From Nitrospirota bacterium (GTDB taxonomy: Bacteria > Nitrospirota > Thermodesulfovibrionia > Thermodesulfovibrionales > JdFR-88), in assembly GCA_021789215.1 (NCBI GenBank), contig JAJYJS010000019.1:1-32344 (forward strand): DNA of 32,344 bases, read 5' to 3'. This document shows, piece by piece, positions 22,374-30,303 of the stretch (the stretch's first letter is position 1; each line of letters begins with the position of its first letter). Below the pieces are notes generated by a model, which saw only the letters and a program-made list of their open reading frames with translations, was not told the origin of the DNA and made no database searches. The translations under genes were made by a program, and so were the position numbers.

Positions 22374-23963
22374 ATGAAAAAACCATCACCAAAAGCTGTC
22401 CTGAAGGCAATCCTGGTCTCGCTTGCCCTGTTCCTGTTCTGCTGCACGCAGGCTGCCGCAAAGCAGAAGCTAACCCTCATGCTGATACCGCTCCAGTCGC
22501 CCTCCGTAATGTACGGCAATTTTCTCCCGCTGAAGCGCTATCTCGAGGCCCGTCTGGGCGGACAGGTCGAAATAAAGGTGGCAAAGACCAGGGGGGAGAT
22601 CATAGACAGCCTGCGGAAGGGCGAGGCCGACCTGGCTTTCATGTGCCCCACCCTCTATTGCGAGGCCGGCAGGCGGGTGAAAATCGTGCCTCTGGCGAAG
22701 CTGCGCGTAAACGGCAGTTCGGAATACCGGAGCGTCCTCCTGGTGCGGAGCGATTCGGACATCAGGAGGGCTGCCGACCTTGTCGGCAGGACCTTTGTTT
22801 ACGGGAGATATTACTGTCCTGAATCGGGGCTTCTGCCCAAAGTGGTGCTGCAGAAGGTCGGCATAGATGACGGCGATTTCATGGAAACCGTAAAGCTGGG
22901 CTCGGATGAGAGCGCCATCCTTGCCGTAATGGCGAAACTTTTTGACGCCACGGGGGTCTCCGAGATGGCCGCAAGGCCTTACCTGGGCAAGGGGGTGCGG
23001 ATTTTGAGCTATTCATATCCCATCCCGCAATACCTCTTTGCCGCAAGGGCCAGCCTCGGCAAAGAAACCCTGGACAGGGTCCGGAAGGCCATGCTCTCGG
23101 TGAATTCAAGCCGTCCGGAGGAAGTGCTGGGCAGCATAGAGCCGGGGGCTGACGGGCTGACCAGGGCCGGGGACAGGGACTACGACATCGTAAGGATACT
23201 GATGAAGAGCGTACTTGGGGAAAAGGGCCTGCTGAAGACGGCGGACGGGGCTGTCCGGTTCGTTGTGGAGCCGGTGTCCTTCGAGCCGGAGATGTTCAGG
23301 GACCTGAACTCGCTGATGCTTTATCTTTCGCGCGCATCAGGCAGGCGGTTCCAGCTCGTGATCCCGGGCAATACAGGCGTTTTCATGAGGATGATGCGGG
23401 CCGGGGAAGGGGAGTTCTTCCTGCAAAACCACCATCTCTATTCCGAGGCCGTCCGGCGGGATTACATCAGGGGAATAGCGGCCATTGCGCGCGCGGGGTT
23501 TCCGGAAGACAGGGGCGTTGTCATCGTGAACTCCCGCAGCCGGATCAGGACCCTGAGGGAACTTGCCGGGAAACGGGCTGGAATTGTATCATTATACTCG
23601 GACAGCGGCTTCCTGGCCCAGCAGAACCTGTTGAAGGAAAAGGAGATTCCGGCCAGTTCGGTCCGTTTTGTTGTGCTGAAATCGTATGAGCGCGTGATCA
23701 TGGAGGTCTATCAGAATTCGATCAGCGCAGGTTTTGTGAGTTTCTCCTCGCTTCAGTCGATGAGAAAAGACATAGACCTGGGCCGGATCAGGGTTCTTGC
23801 CGAAACGCAGCCTCTGCAGGACTGGATAATAGCCGCAAAACAGGGGATGGACGCGAACTTCGCGGAAAGGGTAAAAAAGGCGCTTGTCAGGTATTCATGC
23901 GCGAGCAGGCCTGCGGGGCCGGGCAATTTCAGGGTCCGTGAACTGAACCCCTCGGGTGAATAG
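22374..23963 (+). CDS. Exported protein with two tandem PhnD-like substrate-binding domains
   Basis: This 529-residue protein has a signal peptide ending near residue 28 (cysteines at 22-23 leave lipidation possible). Two copies of the phosphonate-type periplasmic binding fold follow. The first runs about residues 33-285 (LTLMLIPLQSPSVMYGNFLPLKRYLE, then GEADLAFMCPTLY, then LVGRTFVYG). The second runs about 295-520 (FRDLNSLMLYLSRASG, ELAGKRAGIVS, SISAGFVSFSSLQSM). No ABC transporter gene is near. The next genes are a histidine kinase and an NtrC-type regulator, so it may be the periplasmic sensor for the kinase. The ligand is unknown; a sulfur oxyanion is a guess from the neighbourhood. Confidence 0.8.
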   Translation: MKKPSPKAVLKAILVSLALFLFCCTQAAAKQKLTLMLIPLQSPSVMYGNFLPLKRYLEARLGGQVEIKVAKTRGEIIDSLRKGEADLAFMCPTLYCEAGRRVKIVPLAKLRVNGSSEYRSVLLVRSDSDIRRAADLVGRTFVYGRYYCPESGLLPKVVLQKVGIDDGDFMETVKLGSDESAILAVMAKLFDATGVSEMAARPYLGKGVRILSYSYPIPQYLFAARASLGKETLDRVRKAMLSVNSSRPEEVLGSIEPGADGLTRAGDRDYDIVRILMKSVLGEKGLLKTADGAVRFVVEPVSFEPEMFRDLNSLMLYLSRASGRRFQLVIPGNTGVFMRMMRAGEGEFFLQNHHLYSEAVRRDYIRGIAAIARAGFPEDRGVVIVNSRSRIRTLRELAGKRAGIVSLYSDSGFLAQQNLLKEKEIPASSVRFVVLKSYERVIMEVYQNSISAGFVSFSSLQSMRKDIDLGRIRVLAETQPLQDWIIAAKQGMDANFAERVKKALVRYSCASRPAGPGNFRVRELNPSGE

Positions 23964-23992
23964 ATGGGTTTTGGAGGAACAAAAGCCCCGCG

Positions 23993-25489
23993 TTGGAACT
24001 CTCCATGAAAATGAAAACCCTGACTGATTTAAATACCCACACCAGCATAAAGACAAAGGGCATCCTTTACATGATGCTTATGCTGGTAATAATATATGTT
24101 TCGGTCAGCCTGATAGTGCTCTCCAACGCCCATAAAAACCTGGACCTCCAGCTCAAGCGGTTTCACGTGAGCATTGCCCAAAAGCTGGCCGTGGCCGCAT
24201 CCGACTCGATGATAACAAATGATTACGGCCCCCTTGTGGAACAGGTAAGGCAGATGAAGCTCTCATCCCATGTGCAGGGGGTCAGGGCCGTCGACAGGCG
24301 CGGGATAGTGGTCCTCTCCGATAATCTTGCCGAAATCGGCCGGCACGACCCGGAAATGGCAGGGCGCCTGCGGTCCAGCGGCCGCAATGACGCCAAAAGC
24401 CTCTCCGGCACAAGGGTATTCATTCCGGTCAGCGTTGGGGGAGATGCGCTCGGGGCCCTCCAGGTCGATTTCAACAAATCTGAAAAGGCCGGGCTTGACA
24501 GGGAATTCATGAAAACCAAGATACAACTGATATACCTCTCTTTCCTGATCTTCGCGGCCGGCATATGGGGCTCTTTCATAGTCTCCTCGGTCCTGACCAA
24601 ACCGCTGACCAAGCTGGTGAGGGAGATAGAGTCGTTTGAAAAAGAGATAACGTTCGGCAATTCCAACCTGTACGACCCGGCGGCCAGGGACGAATCGGTC
24701 CAGCTCCGCCAGGCCTTTCAGCACATGATAGGCAACCTGAAAAAGTACCTGAAGGAATTCCGCAAGATGTCCGAGGAGAGGGAAAAGATAACCTGCATGG
24801 CGACGGTCGGGCAGATGTCGGCGCAGATAGCGCACGAGATGCGGAACAGCCTCTACGCGATCCGGGGCGCCGCCGCGGAGATAAAGAAGATAAACAGGCA
24901 GCCGGAGATAGGTGAGTACGCCGATATTGTCAAGGACGAATCCCTCGAGATGATGATAATGGCCGATGAGTTTCTGAGGTTCTCCAGGATACCGTCGCCA
25001 GCGCCCAGGCCTTGCAGGATAACGGAGATCGTAGACAGGGTAGTGGAACTCCTGGACTCTGACCTGGAGGACGCCGGAGTAAGGGTGACGAAGCTCGAAT
25101 TCCCGGATGTGCCCAAGGTAATGGGCGACCCGGCCCTGCTGAAGCAGGTTTTCATGAACCTTTTCATAAATGCCATTCAGGCCATGAAGGGCGGCGGGAT
25201 GATCACGGTGGAATATAACGTCTCAGGTGAATGGGTTGAGGTGCATATAATGGATACGGGGCCCGGCATTCCCGGCAATATAGCCTCAAAGATATTCCAG
25301 CCTTTCTTCACGACCAAAAACGAAGGCAGCGGGCTCGGCCTTGCCACGGCCTACAAGATAATCCTCACCCACCACGGCGAGATAAAACTGCTCAGCTCCG
25401 ATGAGGGCGCTCATTTTTTGATAACGCTGCCCCTGGCCGGGGCTGAATACGTGCGCAGCTATAATCCCGGGAGCTGGCCGGAGAATTGA
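23993..25489 (+). CDS. Membrane sensor histidine kinase (NtrB/ZraS-like)
   Basis: This 498-residue kinase has a first membrane helix near residues 23-45, a periplasmic region of about 130 residues, a second helix near 177-200 and a HAMP linker. The phosphoacceptor is H281 in AQIAHEMRN, followed by the ATP-binding domain with N-box NAIQAM, G1 DTGPGIP, F-box FQPFFTTK and G2 GSGLGLA. The TTG start at 23993 is poorly supported; ATG 24005 is an alternative and would shift numbering by four. It lies between the tandem binding protein and the sigma-54 activator, 13 bases before the latter, and should phosphorylate it. Confidence 0.9.
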   Translation: MELSMKMKTLTDLNTHTSIKTKGILYMMLMLVIIYVSVSLIVLSNAHKNLDLQLKRFHVSIAQKLAVAASDSMITNDYGPLVEQVRQMKLSSHVQGVRAVDRRGIVVLSDNLAEIGRHDPEMAGRLRSSGRNDAKSLSGTRVFIPVSVGGDALGALQVDFNKSEKAGLDREFMKTKIQLIYLSFLIFAAGIWGSFIVSSVLTKPLTKLVREIESFEKEITFGNSNLYDPAARDESVQLRQAFQHMIGNLKKYLKEFRKMSEEREKITCMATVGQMSAQIAHEMRNSLYAIRGAAAEIKKINRQPEIGEYADIVKDESLEMMIMADEFLRFSRIPSPAPRPCRITEIVDRVVELLDSDLEDAGVRVTKLEFPDVPKVMGDPALLKQVFMNLFINAIQAMKGGGMITVEYNVSGEWVEVHIMDTGPGIPGNIASKIFQPFFTTKNEGSGLGLATAYKIILTHHGEIKLLSSDEGAHFLITLPLAGAEYVRSYNPGSWPEN

Positions 25490-25502
25490 GGGACAAAGAG
25501 GC

Positions 25503-26846
25503 ATGCAGAAGATACTAGTAGTCGAGGACGAGAGGAATATCCTCAGATTTTTGAGCAAGCTGCTGAAACAGGAGGGCTTTCATGCTGAGATGGCTGCGAA
25601 TTTCGAGGAGGCGGCATCGAGGCTCTCCGATATGGCGTTCGACCTCATTTTAACGGATATGAAGCTGCCTGGCAGGTCGGGGCTTGACCTCCTGAAGTGG
25701 ATGAAGGAGAAGGACCCGGAGCTGCCGGTCCTGATAATGACCGCTTACGGGAGCATAGAGAGCGCGGTTGAGGCGATGAAGGCGGGCGCTGTCAATTACC
25801 TTACGAAGCCGGTGGAGTCCGATGACCTTTTGGCGATCATAAGACACACCCTGCTGCACAAAAAAACGGCGGCAGCCGAAGGGTCAGGCCGCCCGACAGA
25901 GGACCAGTACGGCATCATAGGCCAAAGCAGGCCCATACAGGAGGTGCTGGCCACAGTCCGCGTCGTATGCAACAGCCGCTCCACCGTGCTCATCACTGGC
26001 GAGTCCGGCACGGGCAAGGAACTGGTCGCGCGCGCCATTCACAAGGCGTCCCAGAGGGCCCCCTACAGGTTCGTCGCGATCAACTGCGGGGCGATTCCCG
26101 GCGAACTCATGGAAAACGAGATCTTCGGCCATGAGGCCGGCTCTTACACGGGCGCTATTTCAAAAGAGGCCGGGAAGGCGGAGCTTGCAAACAGGGGGAC
26201 GCTCTTCCTTGATGAGATAGGGGAGATGCCCCTGTCCATGCAGATAAAGCTCCTGAGGTTCATACAGGAGAAGGATTTCTACCGGGTCGGCGGCTCAGAG
26301 CCCATAAAGGCGGATTGCAGGATAATCGCTTCCACGAACAGAGACCTGGAAGAGGAGATAGGGGCCGGGAGGTTCAGGGAAGACCTGTTTTACCGTCTTA
26401 ACGTGATCCCGGTCCAGATGCCCCGGCTCAGTGAGCGCAAAGAGGACATCCCGCTTCTGGTGGAGCATTTTTTGAAGAGATACGCCGGGCAGAACCAGAA
26501 GTTCGTCAAGGGTGTCGATCAGAGGGCCATGGAGGTCCTTATAGCGTATGACTGGCCGGGAAATATCAGGCAGCTGGAAAATGTCATCGAAAGGGCGATT
26601 GTCCTTACAAGATACGATACGGTTGTGCTTGCCGACCTGCCCAAGAAGCTCTTCGATATAGAGTCGCGGGACAAGGACGGCGAGAAGATAGCCGGCCTTT
26701 CAAATCTCAAGCTTCCGGAACTGGAGCGCGCCGCCATACTGAATGCCCTGGAGAGCGAGGACTGGAACCAGACGAAGGCCTCCATCCGGCTTGGCATAAC
26801 CAGAAGGCAACTCCGCACAAAGATGGTGAAATACAACCTCCTTTAG
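25503..26846 (+). CDS. NtrC-family sigma-54 response regulator with GSYTGA loop
   Basis: This 447-residue regulator has a receiver domain with phosphorylation site D52 (TDMKLPG), an AAA+ domain with Walker A G166-ESGTGKE, and a Fis-type helix-turn-helix at the C-terminus (NQTKASIRLGITRRQLRTKM). The sigma-54-contact loop, normally GAFTGA, reads GSYTGA at residues 213-218. The gene follows the kinase by 13 bases. Two sigma-54 promoters in the window carry matching upstream dyads, so the thioredoxin/sox and tsuA operons are its likely targets. Confidence 0.93.
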   Translation: MQKILVVEDERNILRFLSKLLKQEGFHAEMAANFEEAASRLSDMAFDLILTDMKLPGRSGLDLLKWMKEKDPELPVLIMTAYGSIESAVEAMKAGAVNYLTKPVESDDLLAIIRHTLLHKKTAAAEGSGRPTEDQYGIIGQSRPIQEVLATVRVVCNSRSTVLITGESGTGKELVARAIHKASQRAPYRFVAINCGAIPGELMENEIFGHEAGSYTGAISKEAGKAELANRGTLFLDEIGEMPLSMQIKLLRFIQEKDFYRVGGSEPIKADCRIIASTNRDLEEEIGAGRFREDLFYRLNVIPVQMPRLSERKEDIPLLVEHFLKRYAGQNQKFVKGVDQRAMEVLIAYDWPGNIRQLENVIERAIVLTRYDTVVLADLPKKLFDIESRDKDGEKIAGLSNLKLPELERAAILNALESEDWNQTKASIRLGITRRQLRTKMVKYNLL

Positions 26847-26930
26847 GCTGCTCATGGCCTGCCCTGCCCGTTTGCGTTGCGGGGCGTTTCATCAGGAGCC
26901 CGCAGCGCATTCAGTTCATCTATTTCGCAA

Positions 26931-26948
26931 CTGTTCAGAAAAGAACAG
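26931..26948 (+). promoter_or_regulatory. Upstream activator site 1 of the tsuA operon
   Basis: CTGTTC-N6-GAACAG is a perfect dyad. Its centre lies about 107 bases upstream of the predicted sigma-54 start, the usual distance range for NtrC-type activators, and 33 bases from the second site. Confidence 0.65.
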
Positions 26949-26963
26949 CCCCGGTGCGCCCGT

Positions 26964-26981
26964 TTGTGCATTTTTGAACAG
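26964..26981 (+). promoter_or_regulatory. Upstream activator site 2 of the tsuA operon
   Basis: TTGTGC-N6-GAACAG repeats site 1 with an unchanged right half and two changes in the left. The 33-base spacing puts both sites on about the same helix face. Its centre is about 75 bases before the predicted start. Confidence 0.6.
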
Positions 26982-27020
26982 CCCGTCCCGCCAAAAGCCT
27001 GATTACCGGTGGTATATCTC

Positions 27021-27036
27021 TGGCATGAAAAATGCT
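27021..27036 (+). promoter_or_regulatory. Sigma-54 (-24/-12) promoter of tsuA-DUF302-tusA
   Basis: TGGCATGAAAAATGCT matches TGGCACG-N4-TTGCW except at two bases, with GG and GC 12 bases apart. The predicted start is about 27047, 53 bases before the tsuA ATG. The regulator gene ends only 175 bases upstream. Confidence 0.75.
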
Positions 27037-27099
27037 TTTTCTCGTGTACGAGATATGTATTTCAGAGATACCAGACCCGATACTGCTTAGGAGGAATGA

Positions 27100-28326
27100 A
27101 TGTCAAAAGGTAGAAAATTTATCGGCATCGCTTTGATGACTGGCGTTTTTTTATGGATAATCTATTATATTGTCAGGATGAAGGGTTATGCCTCCATGGA
27201 CGCCAGCTCGCTTTCGGATGAACAGATAGCCGCCATTAAAAATTCCATTCAATCCTCCGTGATAATATCGGGCCTGCTGATCGGAGGGCTTCTGGGGGCC
27301 GTAGTGCAAAGGTCCAAATTCTGCATAGCCGCGGCTTGCCACAATATCGTGACCACCAATGACATGACCCAGACCAGGGCATATGCCATGGCGCTCTTCG
27401 TTGCGATACCAGCCACCCAGCTCCTCTACAGGCTGGGCAGCGTGGATATTGCGCACAGCATTTATATCGATTCCCCTTTTACCTGGTTGAGCTACATTGC
27501 CGGCGGGTTCATCTTCGGGATCGGGATTGTGTATGCCGGAGGCTGCGCAAGCCGCATACTCGTGCGTGCCGGTGAAGGCAATCTGGGAGGCCTGGTGAGC
27601 GTCCTTGCTTTTATTTTCTCCTCGGGTGCCACTCTCTGGGGCATAACGGCCAAGCTCCGTGTGGATTACTTCGACAAATTGACCCTGGACCTTAAAAACC
27701 AGTACCTGCCGGACATGTTCGGGGGCGTGCCGGCCTGGGCGGTAATCCTGGTCATAGAGGCCGCGCTCCTTGCCTTCATGCTCAAGTCCCCCAAAGAGTC
27801 CGAGTGGCGCGGCTGGAGATGGCCCATGGCTGGCGCGGCGATTGGGCTGATAGTCGTTGTGGCCTGGTGGATAAACGGCCTGGCGTTCAAGGCCGTCCCC
27901 AATGTGGACTCGTTCTCCTTTACCGGGCCTAATGACCCGACCCTGCTTCAGACCTGGAGGCCCAAAAGCCTGACCTTTGCGCTGGCTGATGCCCAGACAT
28001 TCAGATACATAATCCTCTGGACGGGAGAGTCCATCAATTTCGCTATAGCTACCGTTCTTGGCGTGCTGGCGGGCTCATTCATCGCAGCGCTCATCAGCGG
28101 CACTTTTCAGTGGGTGGCGCCCCCGCTCCAGCAGTTCAAGTACAACCTCGTGGGCGGCCTGCTGATGGGTTTTGGGGCGGTGCTGGCCATGGGCTGCAAT
28201 ATCGGCCAGGGGTTAAGCGGTATTTCCAGTCTTTCAGCCGGGAGTGTCCTTACGATGGCATTCATCTTCTTTGGCGCCATTGCGGGGGCCAAATTCATGA
28301 CCTGGAGCATAATGAGAGAGGCCTGA
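27100..28326 (+). CDS. tsuA: TsuA/YeeE-type thiosulfate transporter
   Basis: This 408-residue membrane protein belongs to the YeeE/YedE family. Family members import thiosulfate through a chain of conserved cysteines, and three such sites are visible: SKFCIAAACHN, AGGCASRI and MGCNIGQGLSG. About nine membrane helices are predicted. TAGGAGGAATG provides the ribosome-binding site. The operon continues with a DUF302 protein and a TusA protein; TsuA with a TusA-like TsuB is a known functional pair. A sigma-54 promoter with two activator sites lies just upstream, so import should rise with the sox genes. Confidence 0.9.
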   Translation: MSKGRKFIGIALMTGVFLWIIYYIVRMKGYASMDASSLSDEQIAAIKNSIQSSVIISGLLIGGLLGAVVQRSKFCIAAACHNIVTTNDMTQTRAYAMALFVAIPATQLLYRLGSVDIAHSIYIDSPFTWLSYIAGGFIFGIGIVYAGGCASRILVRAGEGNLGGLVSVLAFIFSSGATLWGITAKLRVDYFDKLTLDLKNQYLPDMFGGVPAWAVILVIEAALLAFMLKSPKESEWRGWRWPMAGAAIGLIVVVAWWINGLAFKAVPNVDSFSFTGPNDPTLLQTWRPKSLTFALADAQTFRYIILWTGESINFAIATVLGVLAGSFIAALISGTFQWVAPPLQQFKYNLVGGLLMGFGAVLAMGCNIGQGLSGISSLSAGSVLTMAFIFFGAIAGAKFMTWSIMREA

Positions 28327-28347
28327 GCGAGTGGAGCCCAGAATAGA

Positions 28348-28857
28348 ATGAAAAAACTTTTCGCGCCCTTAACCTGCCTGTTCCTGGCACTGGTTGCAGT
28401 CCAGGCCGGCCCCTGCCTGTCCCCGGCCTTTGGGGCCGGGCAAAAGGAGCCAGTGATCATCCGTTCCGTTCATGGGGACTTTGACAGCGTATGGGAGGAC
28501 CTCAACACGGCGCTTGGAGACCGCGGGCTTGTGGTCTCCAGTGTCTCCCATGTGGGGGAGATGCTGGAGCGGACAGGCAAGGCTCTGGGCAGGACCAGAA
28601 AGATATTCGGGAAGGCAAAAGTGGTCGAGTTCTGCAGCGCTGTGGTGTCGAGGGACATGATGGAGACGGACCCGCATTTCATAGCGTTCTGCCCGTATCA
28701 GATAGCGGTCTATACCATCCAGGGTGAGGAAAAGAAGGTATATCTCTCTTACCGGAGGCTCATCTGGAATGACAAAAGTGGGCAGGCGGCCCGCAAGGAA
28801 GTAGAAGACCTTCTGGATGGCATCGTCACTGATGTGATAAATATGCAAACGGAATAA
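28348..28857 (+). CDS. Exported DUF302-like protein
   Basis: This 169-residue protein has a signal peptide (about residues 1-30). The rest matches the DUF302 fold: FDSVWEDLNTALGDRGLVV, then a hydrophobic FCSAVVSRDM segment, then FCPYQIAVYTIQGEEKKVYLSYRR. Two cysteines lie about 22 residues apart at the ends of adjacent strands. DUF302 proteins have no firm function and often occur beside sulfur-oxidation genes. It sits 21 bases after tsuA and before tusA in one operon. SOXAX- or sulfane-sulfur-related binding is conceivable but unproved. Confidence 0.75.
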   Translation: MKKLFAPLTCLFLALVAVQAGPCLSPAFGAGQKEPVIIRSVHGDFDSVWEDLNTALGDRGLVVSSVSHVGEMLERTGKALGRTRKIFGKAKVVEFCSAVVSRDMMETDPHFIAFCPYQIAVYTIQGEEKKVYLSYRRLIWNDKSGQAARKEVEDLLDGIVTDVINMQTE

Positions 28858-28906
28858 AGAGGCAGCAAAATACATATTTACTATTTTTGAAAGGAGATTA
28901 TTGCTG

Positions 28907-29143
28907 ATGGCGGAGTTAGCGGCTGACGTGAAAGTGGATTGCAAGGGGCTTACCTGTCCCATGCCGGTTGTGAAGACCAAGAAGGCGCTTAGCCAGATTA
29001 CGTCCGGACAGGTCCTGGAGGTAACGGCTACTGACCCGGGATCCAAGTCCGACATTCCGGCCCTTGTCAGGAACATGGGTTCCGAACTTCTGGAAACCAG
29101 AGACGAGCAGGGTTCGGTCGTCTTTCTTATCAGGAAAAAATAA
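28907..29143 (+). CDS. tusA: TusA-family sulfur carrier (TsuB-like)
   Basis: This 78-residue protein has the TusA signature CKGLTCPMPVVKTKKAL, where the Cys of TCPMP carries persulfide sulfur. The rest (EVTATDPGSKSDIPALVRNMG) is typical. The ATG at 28907 is 10 bases after GGAG; a TTG at 28901 is too close. It is the last gene of the tsuA operon. It probably accepts sulfur from imported thiosulfate (TsuB role) or passes it to cytoplasmic sulfur-oxidising proteins. Confidence 0.92.
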   Translation: MAELAADVKVDCKGLTCPMPVVKTKKALSQITSGQVLEVTATDPGSKSDIPALVRNMGSELLETRDEQGSVVFLIRKK

Positions 29144-29154
29144 AAATATCCCCA

Positions 29155-29196
29155 CCCCCCTCCCGCTGGCCGGCTCTCCTAAAAGGAGGGGGGGAG
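29155..29196 (+). terminator. Long GC-rich hairpin after tusA
   Basis: C-rich and G-rich arms (CCCCCCTCC near 29155-29163 and GGAGGGGGG near 29185-29193) enclose an inner hairpin CTCCT-AAA-AGGAG (29176-29188). It starts about 10 bases after the tusA stop. The competing pairings and the absence of a T-run make the exact terminator form uncertain. Confidence 0.4.
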
Positions 29197-29643
29197 GAGT
29201 TGTCCGGAGCGCATTGCAGCCAGAAAAATGCGAAATGCCTGCCCAAAAACGGAGGAGAGCGCGTTATTTGATGATTGACAGGATAAGCCCCGCTATCAGG
29301 CTCGAACAGGAGAAGATAAGATTCGGCTGGATCAAAACAGCGCTAATATCTGTTATCGGGCCGTAAAAAATGTTTGCTATTTCCCTGCATGGCCCCTTCG
29401 TGGCGGCTGTAGGTTTTGTAGAAGTTGGAATTTCTATATGGTTTTGTAATTTTTTACCGTTTTTGAGCTATTTTTTTCACGTTTTCTTCACGGTCAAGCT
29501 ACCGGTCCGGAATATTGCCTTTACTAGTCAGGCTGTTTAGAATTTTCCATTGAGGCCAGCTCTCAAGCCTATGTTTCTTTCCAAAAAATCGGCTTATTTG
29601 TTCCGGAATCCCTGGATAACATCGTTGGCCATGTAAATCGCCG
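29197..29643. other. Stretch without a recognisable gene
   Basis: About 450 bases between tusA and the arsR promoter. It becomes AT-rich after 29370 with long T-runs (near 29450-29475). Two short frames (29271-29366 plus, 29499-29681 minus) encode nothing recognised and have no convincing ribosome-binding sites. No tRNA-like or riboswitch-like structure was seen. Confidence 0.5.
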
Positions 29644-29673
29644 TTGACAAGTTGTGCATCCCGATAATAAGAT
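29644..29673 (+). promoter_or_regulatory. Promoter of the arsR-type gene
   Basis: TTGACA (29644-29649) and TAAGAT (29668-29673) are separated by 18 bases. The -35 is perfect; the -10 matches at four positions. The expected start falls at the operator-like dyad just upstream of the gene. Confidence 0.4.
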
Positions 29674-29678
29674 ATAAG

Positions 29679-29703
29679 CAAATACTCATATGAAAGCTAT
29701 TTG
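29679..29703 (+). promoter_or_regulatory. Candidate operator of the arsR-type regulator
   Basis: CAAATA-N13-TATTTG dyad, two bases before the start codon and over the predicted transcription start. The position and spacing fit an ArsR/SmtB-type self-repressed operator. Confidence 0.4.
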
Positions 29704-29705
29704 AT

Positions 29706-30062
29706 ATGCCAAACGGTAATATCAATTACACAGAAAGGCTTGCCCGCTTCCTTAAGGTTCTCGGAGATCCGAACCGCTTGGGCATTGCCCTGTCCATCGG
29801 GAATGAATCCCGCTCAGTCACGGAAATTGTAAATGCCTCCGGTCTTTCTCAAACCCTTGTCTCTTTTCATCTTCGAATAATGCGCGAAGCCGATGTGGTG
29901 CGGACGGAAAGGAAAGGCCCTTTCATCTACTATAGCCTTTCAAATCCCGTGCTCCTGGAGATCCTATCCGGGCTATCTCGAATGGTTAACGGAAGAAGAC
30001 AATTGACGGAGAAAACGCCTGAACCCGCCAAGAGGGCCAAATTGAAAGCAGGGAGGCAATAA
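29706..30062 (+). CDS. ArsR/SmtB-family winged-helix regulator without cysteine
   Basis: This 118-residue protein has the ArsR fold: LARFLKVLGDPNRLGIALSI, then the recognition region SVTEIVNASGLSQTLVSFHLRIMREADVV, then the beta-wing RKGPFIYYSL. It has no cysteine at all, so the classical arsenic/cadmium site (ELCVCD-type) is absent. It may respond to another signal or act constitutively. The tail is Lys/Arg-rich. The gene has its own promoter and operator-like dyad and starts a compact operon with the small membrane protein (2-base gap) and the genes that follow. Confidence 0.8.
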   Translation: MPNGNINYTERLARFLKVLGDPNRLGIALSIGNESRSVTEIVNASGLSQTLVSFHLRIMREADVVRTERKGPFIYYSLSNPVLLEILSGLSRMVNGRRQLTEKTPEPAKRAKLKAGRQ

Positions 30063-30064
30063 TT

Positions 30065-30250
30065 ATGTGGTGGAATGGGCCGGGATGGGGACCGATGTAC
30101 GGCTGGTGGATAATGCCTTTTTTCGCGATTATCTTCCTTGTGCTTGTGCTTTTAATTGTCAGCCGGTTCTTTGGCGGCGGGGGCGGCTTCTGCGGAAGGC
30201 CAATGGACCGCCGCGAGGACCTAGAGGATTTAAAGAAGGAAATAAGGTAA
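30065..30250 (+). CDS. Small membrane protein with coiled-coil tail, cut by an in-frame TAA
   Basis: The frame encodes 61 residues: MWWNGPGWGPMYGWW, one membrane helix, a glycine-rich hinge and the start of a charged helix (REDLEDLKKEIR). A TAA at 30248-30250 stops it. The same frame then continues with LKDEIRELKNKGKGKENE and a TGA at 30305-30307 that overlaps the next start (ATGA). A single C-to-T change (CAA to TAA) explains this. The intact protein would have about 80 residues and resemble SHOCT-tailed small membrane proteins. Function is unknown. Confidence 0.6.
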   Translation: MWWNGPGWGPMYGWWIMPFFAIIFLVLVLLIVSRFFGGGGGFCGRPMDRREDLEDLKKEIR

Positions 30251-30303
30251 CTTAAAGACGAGATCAGGGAACTGAAAAACAAAGGAAAGGGGAAGGAGAA
30301 CGA

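Noticed and set aside
29271-29366. Short plus-strand frame MIDRISPAIRLEQ...
   Set aside because: Only about 31 residues, no recognised motif and no clear ribosome-binding site.
29499-29681. Minus-strand frame of 60 codons upstream of arsR
   Set aside because: No recognised family, no ribosome-binding site, and it overlaps the arsR promoter; too weak to call a gene.
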